A stretch of 64,000 nt of DNA, taken from assembly GCA_017654935.2 (NCBI GenBank), contig CM065706.1, positions 14,188,936 to 14,252,935 on the forward strand, written 5' to 3'. Made by a program: the position numbers and the translations under genes. Each line of letters opens with the position of its first letter. The stretch's first letter is position 1. Shown in pieces: positions 34,481-47,115 of the stretch. The stretch comes from Phymorhynchus buccinoides (taxonomy: Eukaryota; Mollusca; Gastropoda; Neogastropoda; Raphitomidae). The notes beneath the pieces were generated by a model. It was not told where the DNA came from. It saw only the letters and a program-made list of their open reading frames with translations, and ran no database searches.

Positions 34481-35579
34481 GAGAAATTAGTTCTTCATCA
34501 ACTCCTAGGCTATCTCAATGAACATCAACTCATCAGTCGTTCACAATCAGCGTACAGGCCATTTCACAGCACTGAAACTGCACTGTTGAAGGTAACTAAT
34601 GACATTCTCTTAGCTCTTGACTCTGGTGACGCATCTATATTAACTCTTTTGGATCTTTCAGCTGCTTTTGATACTATTGACCACCATACACTCCTTAAGA
34701 GGCTTCAAATCACCTATGGGATATCAGGCACTGCTCTGTCATGGTTTTCGTCTTACCTCTCTGGTCGAACTCAGTCTGTCTCCATCAATGACTCATCTTC
34801 TGCAATGGTTGGCCTCACATGTGGGGTTCCTCAAGGCTCAGTACTTGGACCAGTCCTCTTCATCATGTATGCTAAACCTCTGTCCATCTAGACAACTTTC
34901 GTACCCAAAGCCTGATTCCATCTCTGTCTGTGACACTCAAATACCTTTTTCTCCTTCTGCTAGAAATCTTGGCTTCCACATCTCTCAAGATATGAGTGTT
35001 GACTCACAAGTTCAAACTATCTGTCGGTCAGCATACTGTGAGCTGCGTCGCATTCGTACGATTCACCATCTCCTGTTGATAGATACTGCTAAGATACTAG
35101 TCTGCGCTTTTGTTCTCTCTAAACTAGATTATTGTAATTCACTCTTGTATGGCTGCCCCCAACACCTCATTGACAAGCTTCAAAAAGTCCAGAACTCTGC
35201 TGCCAGACTTGTCCTCAAGGTCTCTAAGTATCATCATGTTCAACCACTCCTGATATCCCTTCATTGGCTTCCCATCAAAGCACGTATTGACTACAACATT
35301 TCCACTCTATGTCATTCTTATTTCTCTGGAAATGCCCCTAGCTACATCTCTGACATGCTTTCTGTCTATACTCCATCAAGACAATTGCGGTCATCTTCAG
35401 ATTCCAACATTCTCTGTGTTCCTAGTACACGAACAAAAATGTTTGGTGAGCGCTCCTTTTCCTTTTCGGCCCCATCAGTTTGGAACTCCTTACCACGCGA
35501 AATTCGCCATATCCAGTCCTTGCAATGTTTCAAATCAGCTCTCAAGACCCACCTATTCAAGCTACATCACAACCTTTAG
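34481..35579 (+). pseudogene. Copy B: RT and C-terminal part, catalytic box deleted
   Basis: Encodes [51 protein letters not shown] and GVPQGSVLGPVLFIMYAKPL, then jumps at about 34890 to SRQLSYPKPDS. Compared with copy A about 200 bases are missing, including FADDTQLY, so this RT would be dead even without the frame breaks. Downstream sequence through FKSALKTHLFKLHH and the TAG matches copy A closely. Confidence 0.85.
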
Positions 35580-35693
35580 GCCACATTACTTCTCGACTCT
35601 ATTCTCACACACACCCTCCCCTCCCCCTCCCTCCATATTAGCTTCACTGTGTGTTGACTGCAATGTCTACGTCAGCTTTGTTGCGAGAGTCAG

Positions 35694-35811
<118 letters not shown>

Positions 35812-35899
35812 TTGATGCTTTCTTCAACTGATTGTATTTTGTATTGTGTTCTTGGGTGGGGGTGAGTGGTGGTGATGGTAACGGTGTGTGTGTGTGTGT

Positions 35900-36211
35900 G
35901 AGTCAAGTCAAGTCAAAATCATCTTTATTGAGGGTTAAAGAATAAGCTAACAAAGCTTTTTTTCATCCTGCCCTCTGAGTGCGTGTGTGTGTGTGGATAT
36001 GTGCGTACGTGCGTGCCTGCGTGTATGTGTGGGTGGGGGGTGGTGTGTGCATACATGCCTATTTTGCATGTGTGTGAGCGATTACTTGTTTTTGTTCTTT
36101 AATTTCTTGCTCTTAATTTTTGTTGTTGCTAAGCACATAGAGCTCCACATTTGGTGGAGGAGTGCGCTATATAAATGATTCACTATTATTATTATTATTA
36201 TTATTATTATT
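35900..36211 (+). repeat. SINE-like tail sequences
   Basis: TCAAGTCAAAATCATCTTTA recurs at 46082 (TCAAGTCAAAAATTATCTTT) and, reversed in style, near 48915 and 62420. GGAGGAGTGCGCTATATAAA plus (ATT)n at 36155-36211 matches the complement at 18956-19000. Probably ends of short retroposons; no Pol III box was established. Confidence 0.45.
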
Positions 36212-36222
36212 AGATTATAAAT

Positions 36223-36568
36223 GTGTTTCAGTTTGTGTGGAATAAGAAAAATGATAGAATCAGCAGAAAAATATCATGTAAAGGAGGTATTTGTATCCCA
36301 GATGTTCGTAAATATATACATGCACTAAAGATTACATGCATTAAAAAGTTACTGATAGGCAATCATAAATGGAACCACTTAGTTTATACTCTTAGTAACA
36401 AAATTTCCTTTTTAAAATCAATAGGTACTAGAATAGAAATTGACAAGCTTAAAAATAATTTTTGGTATGACGTATTTAAAGCATACTCAGAACTAGGGAA
36501 GAAAATAGAAATTAAAAACATCAATAAAATTATTCTCCGCTATTGTCTTCCAACTAACATGAGCTTAA
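36223..36568 (+). pseudogene. L1/Tx1-like ORF2 C-terminal region, part 1
   Basis: Encodes FVWNKKNDRISRKISCKGGI, CIPDVRKYIHALKITCIKKL and LRYCLPTNMSL, the post-RT domain style of L1/Tx1 elements. It is broken at about 36566 by Helitron-like DNA and resumes at 37446. Confidence 0.75.
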
Positions 36569-37445
36569 AGCGTGACTGAGGTTTGCGCGTGCGCGTGAGT
36601 GTATAGGGTGTAGGTGGGGAGTAGGGAGGTGGGGAGGGGTGGGGGGGGGTGGGGGGGGTGGGTGGGTGGGGGTATGGTTGGGGTGTGGGCGGTTTGGCAA
36701 ATGCATGAAACGCGTATCCACCGGCCTCTCGGCGCCCGTATCTCCGGTATTTCTGGACCGATTGCCTTCGAATGTGGAAGGTAGATGACCGGGGACAGTG
36801 ACTATCTGTGTGCCAAACTGGAAGCGAATCGATTTATAAACGCGCGCGATATACGCCGCTTCACCTTTTCACAAACCGCGGCAAAACGAGACCCGATATT
36901 GACTCCAAATTTCGAACGTGCATGACCAGCGGATAGTGACTATCTTGGTGCAAAATTTCAACAGCATCCGTTCACAAACGCGCGCGATATGAGCCAATTT
37001 ACATTTGCGCCCACCGAAAACGGACACAAAGTTCAACACTATACGGAGAAACAACTGCCGACCAGCGAGAAAACGGATGGACAGCAGAGATTACTTTAGC
37101 GAGGATTACCTTACCTACGTACAACATCGTGCTATTCTCCGCTATTGTCTTCCAACTAACATGAGCTTAACGTGTGCGAGTGGGGACTCATTGACGTTGA
37201 CTGCGTGCGCGTGTGTATAGGGTGGAGGTGGGGAGAAGGGAGGCGGGGTGGGTGGTGGGTGGTCGGGGTATGGTTGGGGTGGGCGGGGGTGTGGTGGGTA
37301 GTAGAACGGGATGAGTGAAGAAGATGGAAGAAGGGAGAGAGACAAAAGTAATAATATTTCGCGGACCCTGCGAAACCAGTACTCAGCGTTACCAGTACTT
37401 GGCGTTACCGTTACTGGGCGTTACCAGTACTAGGCGTTGCGCTAG
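36569..37445 (+). mobile_element. Helitron-like insertion with internal tandem duplication
   Basis: Ends GCGTTGCGCTAG before T at 37445, identical to the end of the 20611-21198 element, and shares ATCTCCGG and GACCGATTGCCTTCGAA-type blocks with it. The 37-base retroelement string ending AACTAACATGAGCTTAA occurs before it (36532-36568) and again inside (37134-37170), each followed by G/T-rich GTATAGGGTG repeats, so a roughly 602-bp segment was duplicated after insertion. Confidence 0.65.
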
Positions 37446-37780
37446 TAAAGATAATATTCAGCACATTTTCTGGAACTGTGAGCATGTGTTATCGCTTTGG
37501 ATGTATTTTCAAATGGCACTACATGACAAATGTGAAATAGCCAACAATTTCCAATTTACTCAGCATCTTGTGATATTTGGTTGTGAAAAGAATGTGAGAA
37601 CAGATGATGTTATTGACTTGTTATTATTACTGGCAAAATCTTTTATTTATAGATGTAAAATGAAAAAACAGATAGCATTATTTAGGATGTTTGTTCCTAT
37701 AATGAGATACCGATATAATATTGAAAAATACATTGCAAGCATCAATATTGTTTATGATGAAACAGTTCAAGCTTGGAATC
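37446..37780 (+). pseudogene. L1/Tx1-like ORF2 C-terminal region, part 2
   Basis: Continues the element with KDNIQHIFWNCEHVLSLWMY (a zinc-knuckle-like HIFWNC) and RCKMKKQIALFRMFVPIMRY, the normal end of L1/Tx1-type ORF2, then runs into the pogo-like element at 37784. Confidence 0.75.
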
Positions 37781-37783
37781 CCT

Positions 37784-39245
37784 ATACAGTCGAACCCGCT
37801 TATAAGAAAGCAATTTTTTTTCCCCGGCTGAACTCCTTCTTTCTTATGTATTATCAAAACTCGGATATAAGAAAACCGCTTATAAGAAAACTCGGTTATA
37901 ATGAAGCAAATTCGTTCTCCCATCCGCGATGTAAACTCGGATATAAAAAAATGATTTCATACAAGGGAGTTGGTTTGCAGTTCATTTTCTTATAAGCGAG
38001 TTTGATTTTCTTATAAGCGATTTTTAAAAAATTAGGGCATGAACTGAAAGGATGTTCCAAAAAGTGCAGTTGTTCCAACAAAACAAACAAAAGAGGAAAA
38101 TTTACGTCAGAGCAGCTACGGGAGAGCAGCTACACAGACACTCTACCCGCACAGGCACTTGATTGCAAGACTAACAGTTATTTTTGTTCCTTAAATTTCA
38201 TGCTTTTCTTCAGTATTCTGTACAAAATAAATGCTGAGCAGAAGAAAAAAATATTAGTGCCGGTACTTTTGTGTTGGTGGTAGAGAGACTGTCCATCCTT
38301 TTATTTTCAGCAGCAATGGCAGAGAGGAAAAAGCAATCCATTTCTTTAAGAAGATAAATACAAATAATTGAATATGTGGACGAAAATCCACATAAACAAA
38401 AGCAAACGATTGATAAAAAGCTGCATGGGTGGACAGTAAATGGTAATAGTTCAGTACAAGAAAGGTGAAGGGGTATGTATTTGATAACAGTGAAAAGGAA
38501 AAAAAAAGCTTGTTAGTTTGAGTGGTTGAAGGCACCTTTAAATCTTCTTCTTAGTAGACGATTTTGATTTTATGATGTAAGAAATGCATCAAATTAGGAA
38601 AAAGGATGTTCTCTTCATTTTGTTTCGGATATAAGAAAACTCAAATATGGTAATAAGCAAAAACTGATCTCCCTTCGATTTTTTTATAACCGAGTTTTGC
38701 TGTATTTTGATTATGTGATGTAAAACATGAGTCATAAGGTCGCAAGTTTCTTTATAGTCCATTGGCATTGTACAAACGCAAATACAAAATTGTCTTCCAC
38801 TGTGTAAAATGAGTTATACATCCAAATTAGGATATTGATTAAAAACAAGAAACCGAAATTTACATTTAAACAAATATGTTACTCTCACACCACACCCACT
38901 CATTCATCTGCTCTCCGCTATCTTGCTCGTTCATCATGCAACTCACAGCACGTCTGCCTTCATTTTTGTTTTTAATTTTCTGTTCCGTTCTTTCTTTTTT
39001 TCCTCCTTTGTTTTGCATTTTTTCCTTTTTTTCATGCACCAAATTAGGTAAAAGCATTTTCTCTTCGTTTTATGTTTTTGTTTGTCTTTTATTATCTTTT
39101 TTTTCTCTTTTATTTTTTCCCTTTTTTTTTCCCCATTCAAATCGGTTATAAGAAAACAAATTCAAAATGTTTTCTTATATCCGATACTCGGATATAAGAA
39201 AACAAAAAATTATCTCCCTTCGATTTTCTTATAACCGGGTTTTAC
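37784..39245 (+). mobile_element. pogo/Tigger-like element with CENP-B-type start
   Basis: Starts TA then CAGTCGAACCCGCTTATAAG and ends TTATAACCGGGTTTTACTG then TA. At 38328 onward the plus strand reads MAERKKQSISLRR, a stop, then IQIIEYVDENPHK, the N-terminal helix-turn-helix region of CENP-B/Tigger transposases. The remainder of the transposase is missing. Iterated ACTCGGATATAAGAAAA motifs form internal inverted repeats, including one at 38690. A close inverted copy lies at 43557-45225. Confidence 0.75.
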
Positions 39246-41620
39246 TGTACATCATTGTTTGTGTAACTTATAAAGACCCCCTCTAGTGCCGTAGTTTCTC
39301 CCCAGAATTCGTTCGGGGTCGAAAAAGCAATGCCATGTGCCATAACCGCGACACTCAATTTGACCCAGTGACCTAGATATCGGACTCTGAAGACGCCATT
39401 TTGCACCTGGATTTTTTCCGGAAGTGAAAGGTTACAGCTGTAAGCGTGATTTTCACGCTTACAGCTTTGTTGTCCTTGACCTTGCGCTTACAGAAGAGTA
39501 GCTGATCGCTCCTGCATCTCCTAGGAGTTGTGCTTTTATTTTAGTCGCATTCTGTTTGCTGATAAGTATTGTAGCTATGCCTTGGTTTCAGTTTTCTCTT
39601 CTAGCAACCTACTTCAATTGATAACTTTCTTACTTGCCGATAACGGCGGCAATGTTCGATTGAGTGATCGAATTGAGCATTCGTAAAAGACACGGTAAAG
39701 TAAGGTCAATAACTCTGGTCTTCTTCATGCTAGCCGAGACTAAAACAGACACCTCCAGGATGAATGCGAAGGTAGTTTGGATCGTGATAACATCTCTGCA
39801 CATAACTTAGCCTACCGCACTTCCGGCAACAAGGCCTCGGCCTAGAGTCCATGCCTTACCTCATAATCAAGACGACGTACTTTACATTTAGCCCCCATTC
39901 ATTTCAGTCTTGAAAAAAAATATACGGAAAATCCAGGGTTCGTCGATTTCACTGCCTTCGACGTACGAATCCTTTGTTAGGCCTAGACGATTGATCACCA
40001 TGAGCAAAGACTGTACAGGGGAAGATAAACATGGATGAGCTTGCTGGCTGTGACCTTGACCTTTGCTTTGTGGCAGAGGGGGGGGGGGGGGATTAACGAA
40101 ACGAAAATAAAATATTAGGACTAATATAAAATATCTTACAGAAATGTAGATGATGTGGAACAAGTTTTCATCGCATGAACAATCAGTTTAAAACAGTAAC
40201 AGATCAGGAGTATGGCCTTACGAATCACGCAACTTCAATTATTAATTTTCTAAGAGTAAGAGGCTTAGACCCACAGGCAAAGACTAGGCCTACTACAGGT
40301 GTCCGTAGACCCCCCTTACCCCGGCGGGGGGGGGGGGGGATTGGTCACTATGTTTTTTTCTGAAAGCTTGGTCAATATGTTTTTCAATTTTACTTGTTTG
40401 CCAAAAATAAAAATAGGGCTCCACTATGTTACATGCGCATACATATAATTAAATTTTAAAGAAAGGGGTAGGGGTGCATTAGAAATAAATAATTTAATTT
40501 ACACAGTAAAATAAAAATTAATTCTGTTTTCAGATGCACAAGTGTCTACATAACAGTATTCTCTCTATACAGGCATGGAAATTGTCATGGGAATTCCCAT
40601 GCCTGCTATAGTAATAAAAATCAGACGTGAGCCTTGCAGGCTTTGCCTCTTGTTTCTTAACACATCAAGAGTGCTCACACTGCAGTGCCAAATGCGCTAA
40701 GCTGTTGTTACTCATTACATAACTATTTGTAGTCAATTCGATCTATTTCAATCAGACATACTACTGATACTAGACCAGAGAAGAAGATTGTTTCGACGTT
40801 TGCAAACACTAGGTCTACTTTGGTAGAATTATCATGACTAGATAGTAGATCTAAATTTCGCACATCGTCATCGAAACAGTTTACTTACTTGCAGATCTTA
40901 TCCTCATGCTCTCATAGCCTGTGGCTGATTGCATTGTCAAAATAAAAAACACAACATTTCGTTGTCTGCATCTCCAAAAGAAAACAAATGCGACAAAGGG
41001 ATACACTGCTGCACTGACTGCCAAACAATGGCAGTGCTTGATATTATGGTTTGGGACTGCCAACAAACATGGACGTCTTTTAATTGCTACCGATGTGAGG
41101 GGTCAATCCAGGTGTGTCAAACTGCGTCAAAGTCAGTTTTTACCGTTTTATTAAAAAGCTGTGTCGATTTTTATAAAATGATTGTTAGGGCAGGGGTCCT
41201 GTGTATGATAAGATGTCGTTCAGCCGAATTTGGTGCTCTGTTAGACAGGGTCTTTAACAGGCACTTATCACTTTAACTGGTCTATTTTTGGTGTTGTTTT
41301 TCCTCCTACAAATATTTATATGGCTTACGTAAATTATGATTATGCAGTGCATTCTTCAATGCCCACTTTAGCTTCTCTGTATGTCTTTCTGTCCCTATCT
41401 TTCTCTCTGTCTGTCTTTTCTTTCTTTTTGCTCTCTTAAAAAAAAAGGGAAAACATTGAATGTAACAGCAATTTTATTTATGTTTCTTTGAATGTTAATA
41501 ATTATGTATAATATGCATGTTATACAAAATGTGTTTGATGATGAAATGTATTTATGCACGTTCAATGATAAACAAAAAAGTTCATTACAAAAAAAGAAAG
41601 TAATGACACAAAAAATGGCG
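39246..41620. other. No gene recognised
   Basis: Contains a 14-bp perfect hairpin at 39436-39466, a G-run near 40079 and another near 40327, and (40578-40606) a CATGGGAATTCCCATG palindrome. Frames such as 40929-41276 are open but match nothing I know. Confidence 0.45.
39436..39466. repeat. Perfect hairpin, 14-bp stem
   Basis: AGCTGTAAGCGTGA and TCACGCTTACAGCT around TTT. Confidence 0.9.
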
Positions 41621-41623
41621 TCT

Positions 41624-41876
41624 TTTGGGCAACACCAAAAAAAGCCTAAATGTTACAAAGAGCGATAACTTCGCAGCCTACAAAACCTTGCAAAGAATGA
41701 AGCCAGCTTTCTTACTTCCCACCTGGTGAAGTGCTAGTGTTGTTGCAGGCAGTGAGTGAGTTCACGAATATCCCCAGCTGTAGTGTAGGTGAAAGGGTGG
41801 GAGTACAAAAAACCCGGCTTCAATCAGCTGCGGCGTGCAAGCTCTTTGTATATTCAGGCTTTTTGGTAACACCCGA
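41624..41876. mobile_element. MITE with about 35-bp inverted ends
   Basis: Left GGGCAACACCAAAAAAAGCC with TACAAAGAGC, right (reverse complement) GGGTGTTACCAAAAAGCC with TACAAAGAGC. About 250 bp, no coding content. Target duplication not clear. Confidence 0.6.
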
Positions 41877-42059
41877 GAGCGACAGCAGGTGAGCTAACAT
41901 TTACTCCTATCACTTTCTTTCCTCCCTTTTTCTTTCTTCCTTTCTTTTGAATTCTATTTCATTATATTTTAATATGTTTATTTCATTCTATAAATATTTA
42001 TTGTACCCCCTTTCCCTTCCCCCCTCCCTGCCCCCCCACTCCCCCATTAAAAAAAAAGA

Positions 42060-42956
42060 GTTGAGTGTGTGCACTAACTTTTCAGTCCTTCAGAGTAGGG
42101 GTACGGAGCTGACTATTCACTGAGATTTTCTTTCATACTATTTTTATCCTTAATTTGGATACCATCTCAGTAGTTGGCCCTCTCTAGTCATGTCTATTAG
42201 GTTTTGAAATTAAAATTTCAGAACATTATTATTTTGTTCATTTTACATAAGATTTTCATAAGATTTTTTACTATTTCTGGTTTAACTTTGTGCTGGTTTG
42301 CTTTTATTGTGGATTTTCGATTTGATGCAGAGAAGACACCATTCTCTTGTAGAATGTCTTTTTTGATCAGGTTGGCATCCACTGGACAGTCAAATTGCAG
42401 GCCAATCATGCAAACTGATGAGATCTTCTCAAGATCGAAACAGCTGTCTTTGCATAAGGCACTGTCCCTCCCCCATTGGGAGAAAAAAGTAAATCAGCAC
42501 AAATATATATTATTTTAATTTTTAATTTTTTTAAAATTTATTTATTTTTATTTTATTTTTTTGAGCACAGAATATTACTCAAAGTTAAACGTTAAACTGG
42601 TTTATGGACACAGAAAAGTTTTATCAAAGCAAACTATTCTGCATTTCCAAATGTTTTGTGCACAGGGAAATATACCATGTATAAACCCAATCACCTTTTT
42701 GGACCTCAAACCATATGAAGAAGGGGTAGGATGGGTTTATATAGTTTGCTTTGATAAAGCTTTTCTGTGTCCAATGTCTTTATTTGTGAACCTCAGAAAA
42801 CAAAACCAGTTAACGTTAACTTTGAGTAATGTTCCGTGTTCAAAAAAAAAAAGAAAAAAAAAAAAAAAATTATATAATTTTTTTTACTTTTTTCAAGTAA
42901 ATCAGAACAATTTATATTAAAAAAATTTTATTTTTTATTTTATTTTTATATATACA
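42060..42956. repeat. Fold-back repeats flanking the pogo-like cluster
   Basis: Arms around 42565-42700 and 42720-42845 are inverted copies (AAGTTAACGTTAAC, GGACACAGAAAAG, CTTTGATAAA). The string CACTAACTTTTCAGTCCTTC at about 42072 returns at about 45885, and the CCAATCACCTTT block returns inverted near 43165. Confidence 0.65.
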
Positions 42957-43278
42957 GTATACCCCGCTTATAGTAAAGTCCAGGGGAGCAAGGCTTTTCC
43001 TTTACTATAACAGGTTTTTCTTATAAACGATGTTCGGATATAGTAAAGTTTTGATGATATTTTTTATCTTATCCGATGACGTTTTTCAAAGTCAAAGCTA
43101 ACGTAAAATACTGTAATATAAACCCATCCTACCCCTTCCTCAAATGGTTTGAGGTCCAGAAAGGTGATTGGGTTTATACATGGTATATTTCCCTGTGCAC
43201 AAAACAAAACTAGCTGTAAAAGCATATAGTGTACAACCTCTAACTTCCAGAATCGCCTTTGAATGTATTCATGCATGC

Positions 43279-43312
43279 ACACGCACGTGTGTGCGCAGCG
43301 CGCGCGCGCGCG

Positions 43313-43382
<70 letters not shown>
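43279..43382. repeat. (CG)n/(CA)n microsatellite
   Basis: GCGCGCGCGC then CA repeats; followed by a short ACATTWTGCCTACGGAC-type tandem repeat to about 43510. Confidence 0.9.
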
Positions 43383-43383
<1 letters not shown>

Positions 43384-43556
43384 TGTGACTCGAACAGTTT
43401 GCCTGCGGACATTTCGCCTACGGACACTTTGCCTACGGACATTATGCCTATGGTCACCATGCTCACCGGACATTTTGCCTACTGGACATTATGCCTACAG
43501 ACATTATGCCTGATAATAGATTATCATGCCTGCAATAAAATATCGCATTTTCATGA

Positions 43557-45225
43557 TGCTACAGCAAAACCCGGTTATAAGAAAATCGAAGGGAGATAAT
43601 TTTTTTGTTTTCTTATATCCGGGTTTTCTTATATCCGAAACTCGGATATAAGAAAACATTTTGATTTTTTTTTCTTATAACCGAGTTGAATGGGGAAAAA
43701 AAGGGAAAAAATAAAAGAGAAAAAGAGAAAACAAAGAAAATAAAAGACAAACAGAAACATAAAACGAAGAAAAAAATGCTTTTACATAATTTGGTGCATG
43801 AAAAAAAAAAGGGGAAAATGCGAAACAAAAGGAGGAAAAAAAAGAAAGAACAGAACAGAAAAATTTAAAAACAAAAATGAAGGCAGACGTGGTGTGAGTT
43901 GCATGATGAGTGAGCAAGATAGCGGAGAGCAGATGAATGATTGGGTGTGGTGTGAGAGTAACATATTTTTGTTTAAATGTAAATTCCTGTTTCTTGTTTT
44001 TAATCAATATTCTAATTTGGATGTATAACTCACTTTACACAGTGGAAGACAATATTGTATTTGCGTTTGTACAATGCCAATGGACAATAAGGAAACTTGC
44101 GACCTATGACTCATGCTTTACATCATAAAATCAAAATACAGCAAAACTCGGTTATAAGAAAATCGAAAGGAGATGATGTTTTGCTTATTACCATATATCC
44201 AAGTTTTCTTATATCCGAAACTCAGATATAAGAAAACATTTTGAAGTTTTTTCCCTCATAAACAAATTGAATGGGGGAAAAGAGAAAAGAAAAAAAGAAA
44301 AGAAAAGAAAGACAGAAAGCAAAACGAAGAGAAAATCCTTTTTTCCTAATTTGATGCATGTCTTGCATCATAAAATCAAAATAGTCTACATATTCAGTTA
44401 TTTGTATTCATCTTCTTAAAGAAATGAATTGCCTTTTCCTCTCTGCCATTGCTGCTGAAAATAAAAGGATGGACAGTCTCTCTACCACCAACACAAAAGT
44501 ACTCATATTTTTTTCTTCTGCTCAAACATTTATTTTGCACAGAATACTGAAGGAAAGTATGGAATAAAGGAACAAAAACAACTCAATTAGTCTTGCAATC
44601 AAGTGCATGTACTGTTTAGAATGTCTGTGACACAACTGGTTATCTTGGAACATCCTTTCAGTTCAGGTCCAACTCACTTTTAAAGACACACTGACACCAA
44701 CACGATTAAATCCCTTGTTTTGTTCTGGGTAGCTGTGACCCACATGCAAATTCCCCCAACTTCAAATTGAGGATGCTCTTTAAAATGTTTCGTTTTCAAT
44801 TTGGGGGCATTTATTTGTATGGGAGTCAAACCTGGTCAAAAAACAAGATTTTGCTACCAGCTATAAGAAGGAAAAACCCGTGATTTTGGGGGGGGACTTT
44901 TTTTTTTTTTTCGTGATCTGGGGGGTCTTTAAGAAAATGGTTTGTCAATGGTAATTCGCTTATAAGAAAATAGAACTCGCTTATAAGAAAATGAACTGCA
45001 AACCAACTCTCTTGTATGATATAATTTTCTTATATCCAAGTTTCCATTGTGGATGGGAGAAAAAAATTGCTTGCTTATAACCGAGTTTTCTTATAAGCGA
45101 GTTTCTTATATCCCAGTTTTGATCATAGATAAGAAAAAAGAAGTTCGGCAGGGAAAATTTTTTTTTGCTTCATTGTAAGCGAGTTTTCTTATAAGCGAGT
45201 TTCTTATAAGCGGATTCGGCTGTAT
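43557..45225 (-). mobile_element. pogo/Tigger-like element, inverted partner of 37784-39245
   Basis: Starts CAGCAAAACCCGGTTATAAG and ends CTTATAAGCGGATTCGGCTG, TA on both sides. The minus strand repeats the CENP-B-like start MAERKRQFISLRR with a stop (near 44450). It matches the other copy, inverted, across most of its length; an internal end-like motif at 44147 mirrors 38690. Confidence 0.75.
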
Positions 45226-45951
45226 ATATATTTTTTTCGGATTCATTTTTTTCCACTAAGTAATGAGGGGAAAGAAACATGTTTTTGAGTGCCTTTCAAT
45301 TTCGTTGATAAAGGTGGGTAGAGGAAGTAGTGAGACTGTGATGTATACATTGATGACGTATTTACAAAGGTCAGGAAGAGGACAAAAAATTTTTATTGTA
45401 AAGAGGAGGAACCACAAATGACTTTACTATAGGAGTTTTTTAAAATTTTAATTATAACCCAGTTGTTATTATGGGTGGGTGGAGGGAGTGGTAAGACTGT
45501 GAAGCATACATTTGTGACGTATTTACAAAGGTCACGAAGAGGACTTTTTTTTATATTGTAACCGAGGAGCCATTCCTGTGGGGAACCAAAAGTAACTTTA
45601 CTATAGCAGTTTAAAAAAAAAATTATAACCGAGTTGCTACTATCCGAGGTCTATTTAGTAATAAAACAGTAGACCTTTGGCCGGGAACCAGTGATTTCCT
45701 TTACTGTAACCGAAATTTCTTATAACCGAGTTTACTGTATTTTTATTTTTATTTTATTTTTTTTTTTGAACACGGAACATTACTCAAAGTTAACGTTAAC
45801 TGGTTTTGTTTCTGAGGTTCACAAATAAAGACATTGGACACAGAAAAGCTTTATCAAAGCAAACTATTCTGCATTTCAAATGCACTAACTTTTCAGTCCT
45901 TCAGAGTAGGGGTACGGAGCTGGCTATTCACTGAGATTTTTCGTTCATGCT

Positions 45952-46073
45952 ATATATATATATATATATAAATATATACTATACTACTTATATATAAATA
46001 TATATATATAATATATATATATGTGTGGTGTGTGTGTGTGTGTGTGTGTGTGTGAGTGTGTGTGTGTGTGTGT
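45952..46073. repeat. (AT)n and (GT)n microsatellite
   Basis: TA-rich run followed by GT repeats. A second GT run is at 46256-46297. Confidence 0.9.
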
Positions 46074-46254
46074 GAAACGTCAAGTCAAAAATTATCTTTA
46101 TTGACGATAAAGGAGAAACAGCTACAAGCGTTTTGCCATCCTGTCGTCATGAAAAGAAGAAAAAAATACTGAAACAAATAAAATGTAAAGATCAACGATT
46201 AAAATTGGCGTAAGGAACCAAAGCATAATGAACAAAATATCAAAAACAAATCAT

Positions 46255-46297
<43 letters not shown>

Positions 46298-46679
46298 CAC
46301 ACCCTGCTTCCTTAAACCACTGCCACATTAACATGATCCCCCCTCCCCTTCACTTTCCCCTTAAATCTGTCTTTTTGCTTTCACTCTCATTTATCCATGA
46401 TTCGTACTCACGAATCCCTCACTTTTCATTTTGAGCTCTATTCATTTGCTTTGTTTTTTGTCATCCTTTTTAACCATGTCTCTTTCCCCACTCACCCAGC
46501 CTGATCAAGCTGTACGAGCGGAAAGCTTGCCTCTTCTGTCTCTACCATGTTCACCAAACCCAAACCCTGGTGAGTTTTTCTCCAAACTACCATGTTCTTC
46601 TCAAAAGAAAGTAAATACTTCTGACAAAATGTAAAGGCACACGAAGGAAAAAAACTATTGAGCTGCTGCTGCTGCTGTG

Positions 46680-47115
46680 CTACAAAAGTCAAGGTCAATG
46701 TCATCAAGGTGTTCAATACTTTGCATAATGCATGACCTACAGCAGTCTACCATATATTTACACAATTAGCAAATTTGAAACCCGTAACTGCAAAAATGTG
46801 AAAGATATGGCTAAAACAACAGTCTGGCATGTCCAAGATCAAAGGTCAACAACATAATTGGTACCCATTATTCCAATATATTTTAATTAAGTCAATACAA
46901 CAAATTCGAAGCCTTTTACTGCAAAAATGTGAAAGGTATGGCCCAAACAACAAATTGGCATGTCCAAGATCATTGGTCAAGGTCATAGGTTAACAATACT
47001 ATGATTGGTATGATTATTCCAAATGATCTTAAGCCAATATACCCACATACCAAGTTTGAAGACTGGACCTCTAACAATATCAAATATATGGTCACTGAGA
47101 AAACCAACTGTTCAC
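46680..47115. repeat. Diverged repeat blocks with AAGGTCA motifs
   Basis: GCAAAAATGTGAAAG, GGTATGGC and GGCATGTCCAAGATCA recur at about 46790 and 46920, with AAGGTCA motifs nearby. Similar in style to 10826-13860 but another family. Confidence 0.5.

Larger units (their letters stand above)
42957..45738. mobile_element. Second pogo-like element, 2.8 kb, nested
   Basis: Starts TA then CAGTATACCCCGCTTATAGT and ends TTATAACCGAGTTTACTG then TA. The related but distinct 43557-45225 element lies inside. Between them are GTCACGAAGAGGAC-type duplications (45370, 45530). Confidence 0.6.

Noticed and set aside
38866..39151. Phenylalanine-rich and lysine-rich frames at 38866-39151 and 43613-44028
   Set aside because: Both are T- or A-rich interior of the pogo-like elements on opposite strands.
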